Source of the DNA: a virus
Length of the DNA stretch: 24,346 nt
Direction: 5' to 3' (one strand)
Virus record (IMG/VR): IMGVR_UViG_3300020411_002967
Coordinates: 1 to 24,346 of that record
Shown: one piece after another, positions 16,165 through 24,346 of the stretch
Layout: each line of letters begins with the position of its first letter
Numbering within the stretch: position 1 is the first letter of the stretch
Translations under genes and position numbers: made by a program
The notes under the pieces: model-generated
The model's database searches: none
Seen by the model: the letters and a program-made list of their open reading frames with translations, nothing else
What the model was told of the DNA's origin: nothing

Positions 16165-17802
16165 ATGGCAGCAATTGTAACAGATCAATTTAGAATTAAT
16201 AATGCTAGTAATTTTTTGGGGGATATTAATGATACCTCAAACTCGTATTATGTGTTTGTAGGGTTATCAAATCCTGGTATTACTGCTAGTGGTACAATTC
16301 CTGCATATGGTAGAGCAACTAGTGATGCTAATTGGAACGCTGATGGTACTAGACCAAATCCTATCGATAATATTAATTATTTAAATCATAGTAAAGATAC
16401 TATGATTTTTGGTAGAAAAATTAATATCGATAATGCCAGAAGAGTTATTAGAAAACAGACTTGGACTAAAGGCACTCAGTATGAAATATATCGGCATGAT
16501 TATAGCGTTAATAATCTATCTCCAAAAACAAAATCTTCTAGATTATATGATGCAAAATATTATGTAATTAATAAAGATTTTAATGTTTATATTTGTATTG
16601 ATAATGGTTCCTCAGGAATTAATACTGAAGGAAATTTATCACAAAATGAACCTTTATTTACAGGAGTAGAACCATCTGCTGCTTCAGGAGATACTGATGA
16701 TGGATATATTTGGAAGTACTTATTTACAGTTGCTCCAAGCGATATTATAAAATTTGATGCAACTGAGTATATTCCTTTACCAAATAATTGGTCAACATCT
16801 ACAGAAGCTCAAATAGAATCTGTTAGAGATAGTGGAAATTCTGATATTAATAATAATCAGATTAAAAAAGTATATATTGAAGACCAAGGTAATGGATATG
16901 GTGGTTCAACAGGACAAGAATTTCCTATTGTTGGAGATGGAAGTGGTGGAAAGGTTATTGTTGATGTTATTGGTACCAAGATAACAAATACTCAGGTTTC
17001 TGTTGGTGGTCAAGGATATACTTATGGTATGGTTGATTTAAGTAATATTTCATCTGGTGTACCTGCTGGAACAAAGGCAAAGTTAATTCCAATTATACCT
17101 CCTTCAAAGGGACATGGGTATGATTTATATAAAGAATTGGGTGCAGATAGAGTTTTAATTTATGCTAGATTTGATGATTCTACTAAAGATTTTCCAATAG
17201 ATTCTAAATTTGCACAAATTGGAATAGTTAAGAATCCAACTTCAATTGGTTCAACCTCAATATACACTCAAAACCAATTTTCTTCAGTATCATCATTATA
17301 TTTAAATTCATATACTGCTGTTCCTACAGTAGGTTCAATAATTGAACAAGATATTAAATCTGGTGGTGTGACAATTGGTAAAGCAAGAGCTTATGTTGTT
17401 TCATTTGATGTTATTTCAGATACTGATAAGATTGCTGTTATGAAATATTATCAAGATAGATCTTTATATTTTAATCAGACAACTGCTGATCAAACTGATA
17501 GAGCATCTATTAGTGAACTTGGAGATACTACTGGAAAAATTTACAACTTCCAATCTACTGAGGATGATAAAGTTAAATTAGTTGGTACAACAAATCTCTA
17601 TACTATAGATACTTCTTTTTCTGGCATTACTACCAATCCAACTGGTAATAAGGTTATTGAACTTGGAGTTGAATTTGAAAAAGGAATCTCTTCATCTGAG
17701 ATAAATAATCAGTCGGGTGATATTATCTATTTGGATAATAGAGCATTGATCACTAGAGATAAAAGACAAAAAGAAGACATTAAAGTAATCCTGGAATTCT
17801 AA
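16165..17802 (+). CDS. gp8: Baseplate wedge subunit gp8, enlarged
   Basis: The 545-residue product opens MAAIVTDQFRINNASNFL and shows the T4 gp8 pattern: an N-terminal TD.FR....NF segment, YYVFVGLS.P with a P.YGRAT-like loop, the RVIRKQTW segment, and DDGYIWKYLFTVAP followed by TEYIPLP (about 177-202). This last stretch matches the GDGYVWEYLFEIPP...EYI.VP of T4 gp8. In T4, gp8 (334 aa) is a dimeric wedge protein of two beta-sandwich domains that contacts gp10 and gp7. The extra length here is largely C-terminal to the core and contains two GxGY modules (NGYGG at Y245; GQGYTYG at Y285) like those of the neighbouring giant proteins. There is no strong ribosome-binding site, so a short leader from the 16139 promoter is likely. 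The next gene starts three bases after its stop. Confidence 0.88.
   Translation: MAAIVTDQFRINNASNFLGDINDTSNSYYVFVGLSNPGITASGTIPAYGRATSDANWNADGTRPNPIDNINYLNHSKDTMIFGRKINIDNARRVIRKQTWTKGTQYEIYRHDYSVNNLSPKTKSSRLYDAKYYVINKDFNVYICIDNGSSGINTEGNLSQNEPLFTGVEPSAASGDTDDGYIWKYLFTVAPSDIIKFDATEYIPLPNNWSTSTEAQIESVRDSGNSDINNNQIKKVYIEDQGNGYGGSTGQEFPIVGDGSGGKVIVDVIGTKITNTQVSVGGQGYTYGMVDLSNISSGVPAGTKAKLIPIIPPSKGHGYDLYKELGADRVLIYARFDDSTKDFPIDSKFAQIGIVKNPTSIGSTSIYTQNQFSSVSSLYLNSYTAVPTVGSIIEQDIKSGGVTIGKARAYVVSFDVISDTDKIAVMKYYQDRSLYFNQTTADQTDRASISELGDTTGKIYNFQSTEDDKVKLVGTTNLYTIDTSFSGITTNPTGNKVIELGVEFEKGISSSEINNQSGDIIYLDNRALITRDKRQKEDIKVILEF
17700..17707 (+). promoter_or_regulatory. Possible late promoter element (GATAAATA) inside gp8
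   Basis: GATAAATA fits the NATAAATA late promoter form. It lies 98 bases before the start of the DUF4815-like gene, within the last 35 codons of gp8. It could supply extra transcript for the large downstream gene, but this is a motif match only. Confidence 0.35.
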
Positions 17803-17805
17803 AAA

Positions 17806-20800
17806 ATGCCACAGAAAACAAATTTAAATATAAACCCATACTATGATGATTTTACTAAAGATGATAATTTTCATAGGGTTTTATTCAGACCAGGAAGACC
17901 TGTTCAAGCAAGAGAATTAACGACTTTACAGTCGATATTACAAAATCAGATTGACACTTTTGGAAGTCATATCTTTAAAGAGGGATCTATGGTTATCCCT
18001 GGTAATGTTGATTATGATAATGAATATTTTTCAGCAAAATTAGATTCTGAACATCTGGGACTTCCAGTATCATTGTATATTGATAAGTTAAAAGGAACAA
18101 AATTAAAAGGACAGAATTCTGGTATTGAAGTATTAGTCACTGATTATAAATTACCTTCAGATTCAGATGATATAACTGATGTAACATTATTCATTAAATA
18201 TCTTAGTGCAAATGATGATAATGTAGATTCTAGGTTAACTGATGCAGAACCTTTATTGGCTCAACAAAGTATAACTTACGGAAATACAACTATTGATGTT
18301 GGAGAAAGTGTAGCTAATTTAATATCTTCAAACGCAACGGCTACTGGTAGTGCAGTACATATTGCAGAAGGAGTTTATTTTATTAGAGGTAATTTTGTAA
18401 ATGTTTCTGCAGATACTTTAATTTTAGATCCATATTCAAATAATCCATCATATAGAGTTGGTTTAAATATCTTAGAATCAATTATCACCGCAAAAGAAGA
18501 TAATTCTTTATATGATAATGCTAGGGGATTTTCTAATTATGCTGCACCAGGAGCAGATAGATTAAAAATTACTACTACATTAGCTAAAAAAGATTTGAAT
18601 GATTTCAATGATGGTAGTTTTATTGAAATCGTTAAATTAAGTAGCGGTGACGTTAAAAAAATACAAGATACTAGTGTTTACGCTGAAATTGCAAAAGAAT
18701 TTGCTAGAAGAACTTTTGAAGAATCTGGTAATTATTCCATTGGCAATTTTAATGTTAATGTTTCTGAATCTTTAAATGATAATATTTCAAATGAAGGTAT
18801 TTTCCAACCAGATCAAATTACTGTTGAAGGAAATACACCATCAGATGATTTAGCCTGTGTTGAAGTTGAGTCTGGTAAAGCATATATTAAAGGATATAGA
18901 GTTGATAGAGATGGAACTACAATTGTAGATATACCAAAATCAAGAGATATTGAAACAATAGAAAAATCAAAAATTAAATTTGATATGGGAACTCTAATTA
19001 GAGTTAACAATGTTTCAGGAACTCCTTTAATAGAAGTTGCTAATTCTAATAATAATATCGTTAAATTATATGATCTAAGAAAAGCTACAGGGGTACTAGA
19101 TGGTCCACCTACTAATGCTATTGAGATTGGTCAAGCAAGAGTATATTCATTTGGATTAACAAATACTCCATATGTTGATAGTTCTAGTGAATGGGATTTG
19201 AGATTGTTTGATATACAAACATATACAAAATTACAGTTAAATCTTGCATTAACATCTACTGAATGTCCTATTAGTACATTTATTAGAGGTGCAAATAGTG
19301 GTGCAAGTGGATATGTTGTTTCATTATCTGGTAGAGTAGCTACACTTTCCCAAACATCAGGAAACTTTATTAGTGGTGAGAAATTATTAATTAATGAAAC
19401 TGATGAATATTCTAGAACTGTGGATAGTATCACTGTTTATGGTGCTAGAGATATAAAATCAGTATATCAAGATAGTACTGCTCTTGGACTTAAAAAGGAT
19501 TTTACAGCAGATACTGTATTAAAAGAGGTACCATTATTTACTGGTAGTATTGAAGTCGCTCCTGATGGAACCGACATGGCAGGAACAATTAAATCTAATG
19601 GTAATACTTTTACTGGAGTTAAAGTAGGATCAATAGTTAAATATCAATCTGGAGATTTTTCAGCACCTACTAAATCTAGTACATCCGCAAATTTCAATAG
19701 AGTTACTGCAATTTCTGCAGATTTAAGTGAAATTAGTGTTTCTGGTATTGGTAGTGTTGTAGGAGTATGTACTGGTTTTGTTGGAGTAGCTACAGGTAGT
19801 GGTATAAGTCTTGTAGTTCCAGAAATACTTAATAGTCAAACAGGAGGTCTTTATAGTCCTATTGATATTCCTAATGTTTCAAATTTAGATTTATCAAATT
19901 CTGAATTAGCAGTTACTACTCAAATTAAAGATGAAACTTCAGATGGTAATGGAAAATTAACAGCATCTGTATCAAATATTACAGGTATAACTAGTTGTTT
20001 ATTTTCTGATTTTGATCCTGAAAAGTACTCTGTAATTTATGCTGATGGAACTGTAGAATCATTAACCAGTGATCAAGTTACATTTTTAAATGGATTTACT
20101 GATATAGAAATTGAAGGATTAAAAACTAACCAAAGTAATAATGTTACTGTTAATGTAACAGTTGAAAAACAAATTATTAAAGAGAAAGTAAAACAATTTA
20201 ACAGAAGTAATCAACTTATAGTTGATAAAACAAATTCTGGAATATCAACTACTATTACTGGATTATCAACAAGTAAATTTTATGGTTTAAGGGTAGAAGA
20301 TAAAGAAATATCTTTAAATGTACCTGATGTATATAAAATCTGTGGTATTTTTGAGTCTAAAAATACTTCAAATCCAACTCTAGATAAATTAGGATTTGTA
20401 TCTGGATTAGCATTAGATACAAATGTAGTTGTTGGTGAAAAAATTATAGGAAATGATACTACTGCAATTGCTCAAGTTGTAAATGTACCATCTCCAACAG
20501 AAGTAGAAATTGTATATTTAAATAGTAATATTTTTACTCCAAATGAAGTAGTTACTTTCCAGGAATCTAATATTATTACTACATTACAATCAATATCTTT
20601 AGGTAATAATTTAAATATTACAAATAATTATTCTTTAGATACTGGTAATAGAGAGCAATATTGTGATTATTCTAGAATAGTTAGAATAGGAAATCGTCCT
20701 GCACCAACTAAAAAGATATTAGTAGTTTATGATTGTTATAAAGTACCTACTGATGATACTGGAGATGTATTTACTGTAAATTCATATAGTAAAGATAGAT

Positions 20801-23800
20801 ATTCTAAAGATATTCCAATATTAGCAAATGGTGTAAGAGCATCTGATACTCTTGATTTTAGACCTAGAGTACCAGAATTTAGTGCTAGTGATAAATCTCC
20901 ATTTGCATTTACAAGTAGAGATTTTATAAGTGGAAATGGAACTACACCATCTTTAGTCATATCAACTGAAGAAACATCAACAATTGGTCTTAGTTATTAT
21001 CTACCTAGAATTGACAAATTAATTCTAGGTTTAGAAAAGGATAGTGATGGAAATAATAGTGGAAAATTCTCATTAATAAAGGGAGTTTCATCATTAAATC
21101 CTAAAGAACCAGAATTAATTGATGATGCAATGCATATTGCATCAATTCATCTTCCTGCATATCTATATGATGCTAAAGATGCAAAAATATCTCTTATTGA
21201 TAATAAGAGATATACAATGAGAGATATTGGAAAATTAGATGATAGATTAACTAATTTAGAGACAGTAACAAGTCTATCTTTACTTGAATTGGATACTAAA
21301 TCTTTCCAAATTCAAGATGCTGATGGTTTTGATAGGTTTAAAACTGGTTTCTTTGTAGATGATTTTAAAGATGCTGAGAGAATGGATTTTAATAATCCAG
21401 ATCATAAAATTGATATTGATCCTTCTAGACAAGAAATGCTTGTCCCTATAGATAGAGCTACTTTTAAACCAGAATTAGGCGTTGCAGAATCATATGATGT
21501 TGGTACATGTGATTTTTCTCAAAATCTAGATTTGCTAGATTCAAATGTACAAAAAACAGGTGAGTTAGTAACATTAAAATATACTGAAGAGGAATTTATT
21601 AAGAATGCTTTTGCAAGTCATATAGAGAACGTAAACCCATTTACAGTTGTTAGATATACTTGCGATATTAAACTAACTCCACAATCTGACAATTGGACTA
21701 GGACTATTCCTTCTATAATACGCAAGACAAGAGTTGTATGGGGTGATTATAATGGAGAATTACCTCCTGATGATATACTTATTGGAACAAGACCAGATGA
21801 TCATATAAGATCTAGAAATGTTGGATTCCATGCTGTTGGTTTGAAACCAAAAATAAGATATTATCCATTTTTTGATTCAAGAAGTGGTATTGACATAGTT
21901 CCAAAATTAATCAAAATAAGAATGGTTTCTGGATCATTTGAAATTGATGAAACTATTAGAGGATATGGTCTTAATAGTTCTACTGTTCCTAATATTACAT
22001 TTAGAGCTGCACAACCAAATCATAAAACAGGTGCATATAATAATCCAGAGACATTTTACTATGCTAATCCATATGATCCAACAGTGGATATATCAGCAGT
22101 ATATACTGAATCATCTACAATATTAAATGTAGATATTGCATCATTATGTGAAGATGCTCAAGGAGATTATCATGGAAGAGTTTCTACGGGAATGCGATTT
22201 AAAGGAGAATCAAGTGGGGCAACAGCAGTATTAGATTATACTGTAGAAGCAGGAAATCCAGTTCAATTAATTTCTGATAGTTTTGGTGCTTTATCTGGAT
22301 CATTCTTTATTAGAGAACCTAATTCAGATCCACCACCACCATTAAGATTTCCTAATGGTACTTGTACATTTAGATTAACATCATCTAGTACTAATCAAAC
22401 TATATCTGCTGTTGATAGTGGAGGAACTGTTACTCAAGGAGAAGCAGAATATACTACCAATGGTACTATAAGAATGGTTGATAGAACTCCAGTCGTGATT
22501 CGTATTCCACCCCCACCACCTCCACATGATGACCCATTAGCTCAGTCATTTACTACTGGTCCTGATGGAATGTTTGCATCATCTGTAGATGTATATTTTG
22601 CAGAAAAAGATGAATTCCAACCAATAACTTGTGAAATAGTAACTGTTGAACTTGGAACTCCAACAAATCAAGTATTGCAGGGGTATGCTCAGGTTCAATT
22701 AGATCCTCAAGCATTAGATTCTACTGGAACTTCTATTATTAAAACTTCTTTAGATGCCTCTATAGCAACTAATATTAAATTCCCATCACCAGTTTATTTG
22801 GAACCAAATACTGAATATGCTTTGGTTCTTAGAGCAGGTTCTAGTAATGCTTATAAAGTTTGGTGTTCTAGAATGGGTGAACCTACTATCGAGACTAGAG
22901 ATCTTGATGCAGCAAGTCAATCTATCATTGGTGATCAGTATATTGGAGGAAGTTTATTTAAGTCTCAGAATGCGACTATATGGACTCCTAGCCAATATGA
23001 AGATCTTAAATTTACATTATATCAATGTAATTTTGAAACATCAGGTAGAAACGGAACATTAACATTATACAATCCTTCTCTAGAGTATAAAAATGTTAAC
23101 TTTAAGACTGGTACGAATGCTATAGAAACATTCTCAAGAAAATTAAAAGTTGGTATTACTCTTAATGATAAGGCAAGTTTATTGAATGTTTTAACTCCTG
23201 GAAGAGAAGTGTCTGCGTCTGCATCAGGAGCTCCTGCAGTTTCTGTAGATGCAACAGGTCTTATTGAGCAAATTGGTGGTCCAATTAATAAACTATCGGC
23301 TGCAAATGCTGGTATAGGAACTACTAATGGTGGTTCTGGTTATGGTGGATCTACTCATAATGGAGTCCCATTATTTACAATAACAGGTAATGGTTCAGGT
23401 GCTACTGGAAATGTAACAGTATCAAATGGTAAGGTTACTAATGTTGCTATAGCAAATACTGGTTCTGGGTATGTAGTTGGAGATGTCTTGGGAATTACTA
23501 CCTCATCTTTAACAGCACCTAATAAAAAAGGAACTGGTGCTGAAATAACAATAGATGATGTTTGGGGTGTAGATACATTATACTTATCAAATGTTAAAGG
23601 TGAAAAATTAACCACTAATAATTATTTGGTATATACCAAAGATGATGGAACAACTTCAACAGGGGCAGCAACAACTGTCATAACAAGTTCTACTGTTAAT
23701 GGTAGTCTTTATGAAGGTAATGTTATTAAAGTTGATCAATATAATCATGGATTAACTTCAGATAATAATAAAGTTATTTTAAGTAATATTGAACCTGACA

Positions 23801-24346
23801 CAATTCCGACAACTTTAACTGCAGATCTTAGTTTAACTGGTACTACAATTTCTGTTGCTAGTACTGCGACATTTGCAAATTTTGAAGGTATTACAACATC
23901 TAGAGGTTATGCAAAAGTTGGTAATGAAATAATATTCTATGATGGTATTGGATCTGGAACTCTTAGTATATCCCAAAGAGCTTTTGGTGATTCAGTTCAA
24001 GATGCTCATTTTAATGGAGATAGTATTTCTGCATATCAGTTTAATAATATCTCATTAACAGGTATCAATACTACTCATGATATGCTTACTTTACCTAATG
24101 CATTAAATGATCTTAAGACAATAGATAGTTATTATATTACTGCATCAAGAACTGGAAGAACCAATCTTCCAGATAGAAATGGTGGTAAAGAGCAACTAAG
24201 TTTTGCGGAAAATAGTTTTGGTGGTGGAGACTATATATTATCTACCCAAAATCATCAATATAATACATTCATTCCTTCTTTTAATGTTTTGGTTCCTGGA
24301 ACAGAAACAACTTTAACTGCACAGTTAAGGTCTGTATCTGGAACTA
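17806..24346 (+). CDS. Giant DUF4815-type virion structural protein, 3' end outside window
   Basis: The frame starts at ATG 17806, three bases after gp8, and stays open to the right edge (2180 complete codons). The N-terminus (MPQKTNLNINPYYDDF, then RPGRPVQARELTTLQSIL at about 28-45 and FKEGSMVIPG at 57-66) is characteristic of DUF4815-type phage structural proteins. Further family-like marks are RYTMRDIGKLDDRL (1135-1148, possible coiled coil to about 1162), DGFDRFKTGFFVD (1173-1185), RSRNVGFHAVGLKP (1335-1348) with YYPFFD (1352-1357), and DPLAQSF (1576-1582) behind a six-proline run (1568-1573). It also carries GE-SGA modules (about 493-528, 877-919, 1466-1478), two GxGY sites (Y1846, Y1889), an HGL site (His1980) and an RG-type module (about 2038-2072). 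By position it follows gp8 where T4 has gp9/gp10; a peripheral baseplate or fibre-attachment role is inference. Confidence 0.85.
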   Translation, partial: MPQKTNLNINPYYDDFTKDDNFHRVLFRPGRPVQARELTTLQSILQNQIDTFGSHIFKEGSMVIPGNVDYDNEYFSAKLDSEHLGLPVSLYIDKLKGTKLKGQNSGIEVLVTDYKLPSDSDDITDVTLFIKYLSANDDNVDSRLTDAEPLLAQQSITYGNTTIDVGESVANLISSNATATGSAVHIAEGVYFIRGNFVNVSADTLILDPYSNNPSYRVGLNILESIITAKEDNSLYDNARGFSNYAAPGADRLKITTTLAKKDLNDFNDGSFIEIVKLSSGDVKKIQDTSVYAEIAKEFARRTFEESGNYSIGNFNVNVSESLNDNISNEGIFQPDQITVEGNTPSDDLACVEVESGKAYIKGYRVDRDGTTIVDIPKSRDIETIEKSKIKFDMGTLIRVNNVSGTPLIEVANSNNNIVKLYDLRKATGVLDGPPTNAIEIGQARVYSFGLTNTPYVDSSSEWDLRLFDIQTYTKLQLNLALTSTECPISTFIRGANSGASGYVVSLSGRVATLSQTSGNFISGEKLLINETDEYSRTVDSITVYGARDIKSVYQDSTALGLKKDFTADTVLKEVPLFTGSIEVAPDGTDMAGTIKSNGNTFTGVKVGSIVKYQSGDFSAPTKSSTSANFNRVTAISADLSEISVSGIGSVVGVCTGFVGVATGSGISLVVPEILNSQTGGLYSPIDIPNVSNLDLSNSELAVTTQIKDETSDGNGKLTASVSNITGITSCLFSDFDPEKYSVIYADGTVESLTSDQVTFLNGFTDIEIEGLKTNQSNNVTVNVTVEKQIIKEKVKQFNRSNQLIVDKTNSGISTTITGLSTSKFYGLRVEDKEISLNVPDVYKICGIFESKNTSNPTLDKLGFVSGLALDTNVVVGEKIIGNDTTAIAQVVNVPSPTEVEIVYLNSNIFTPNEVVTFQESNIITTLQSISLGNNLNITNNYSLDTGNREQYCDYSRIVRIGNRPAPTKKILVVYDCYKVPTDDTGDVFTVNSYSKDRYSKDIPILANGVRASDTLDFRPRVPEFSASDKSPFAFTSRDFISGNGTTPSLVISTEETSTIGLSYYLPRIDKLILGLEKDSDGNNSGKFSLIKGVSSLNPKEPELIDDAMHIASIHLPAYLYDAKDAKISLIDNKRYTMRDIGKLDDRLTNLETVTSLSLLELDTKSFQIQDADGFDRFKTGFFVDDFKDAERMDFNNPDHKIDIDPSRQEMLVPIDRATFKPELGVAESYDVGTCDFSQNLDLLDSNVQKTGELVTLKYTEEEFIKNAFASHIENVNPFTVVRYTCDIKLTPQSDNWTRTIPSIIRKTRVVWGDYNGELPPDDILIGTRPDDHIRSRNVGFHAVGLKPKIRYYPFFDSRSGIDIVPKLIKIRMVSGSFEIDETIRGYGLNSSTVPNITFRAAQPNHKTGAYNNPETFYYANPYDPTVDISAVYTESSTILNVDIASLCEDAQGDYHGRVSTGMRFKGESSGATAVLDYTVEAGNPVQLISDSFGALSGSFFIREPNSDPPPPLRFPNGTCTFRLTSSSTNQTISAVDSGGTVTQGEAEYTTNGTIRMVDRTPVVIRIPPPPPPHDDPLAQSFTTGPDGMFASSVDVYFAEKDEFQPITCEIVTVELGTPTNQVLQGYAQVQLDPQALDSTGTSIIKTSLDASIATNIKFPSPVYLEPNTEYALVLRAGSSNAYKVWCSRMGEPTIETRDLDAASQSIIGDQYIGGSLFKSQNATIWTPSQYEDLKFTLYQCNFETSGRNGTLTLYNPSLEYKNVNFKTGTNAIETFSRKLKVGITLNDKASLLNVLTPGREVSASASGAPAVSVDATGLIEQIGGPINKLSAANAGIGTTNGGSGYGGSTHNGVPLFTITGNGSGATGNVTVSNGKVTNVAIANTGSGYVVGDVLGITTSSLTAPNKKGTGAEITIDDVWGVDTLYLSNVKGEKLTTNNYLVYTKDDGTTSTGAATTVITSSTVNGSLYEGNVIKVDQYNHGLTSDNNKVILSNIEPDTIPTTLTADLSLTGTTISVASTATFANFEGITTSRGYAKVGNEIIFYDGIGSGTLSISQRAFGDSVQDAHFNGDSISAYQFNNISLTGINTTHDMLTLPNALNDLKTIDSYYITASRTGRTNLPDRNGGKEQLSFAENSFGGGDYILSTQNHQYNTFIPSFNVLVPGTETTLTAQLRSVSGT

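Noticed and set aside
1-24346. tRNA genes, CRISPR arrays, insertion sequences, auxiliary metabolic genes
   Set aside because: I saw no cloverleaf-like segment, regularly spaced direct repeats, transposase motifs or metabolic enzyme signatures. The repetitive look of the DNA comes from AT-rich Asn/Asp/Ser/Thr/Ile codons.

Overview
The window is a late structural region of a T4-like contractile-tailed phage (myovirus), almost certainly marine. The DNA is very AT-rich, all recognised genes lie on the + strand with almost no spacing, and the baseplate genes run gp25 - gp6 - (giant gp7-position protein) - gp8 - (DUF4815-type giant protein). That order, the style of the giant Asn/Ser/Gly/Thr-rich structural proteins and the tiny conserved genes at the left resemble cyanophages of Prochlorococcus/Synechococcus and myoviruses of Pelagibacter (SAR11). 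I cannot separate these hosts from the sequence alone, and no auxiliary metabolic gene or tRNA in the window helps.

Layout. Positions 1-758 hold the end of a glycosyltransferase-like gene and three tiny-to-small genes (55, 108 and 48 codons), with clearly higher GC than the rest. A strong intrinsic terminator (765-788) closes this block. A T4-type late promoter, TATAAATA (829-836), then opens the baseplate block: gp25 (871-1269), gp6 (1271-3241), a 4298-residue protein (3238-16134), gp8 (16165-17802) and a DUF4815-like protein that begins at 17806 and is still open at the right edge (at least 2180 residues). A second exact TATAAATA (16139-16146) sits in the only real intergenic gap of the baseplate block, just before gp8. 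No other stretch of more than 300 bases lacks a gene.

How the genes work together. gp25, gp6, the gp7-position protein and gp8 should build the baseplate wedge: gp25 nucleates the sheath, gp6 is the J-like ring protein, and the gp7-position protein and gp8 complete the wedge. The DUF4815 protein is probably a peripheral baseplate or fibre-like component. The two giant proteins and gp8 share several small beta-rich modules: a GxGY repeat, a 'GDE...RG...GT...H' module, an HGF/HGL module and a GE-SGA module. This suggests that marine T4-like phages enlarge the baseplate rim by recombining a common set of surface modules. The most distinctive single element is a YHYH-family domain embedded in the 4298-residue protein, in which the name-giving motif itself is degenerate.

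The most interesting non-coding observation is that the late-promoter core ATAAATA occurs, by my eye count, only five times on the + strand of the whole window. All five lie within about 110 bases upstream of a start codon and none in the 12.8-kb interior of the giant gene, although the base composition predicts many.
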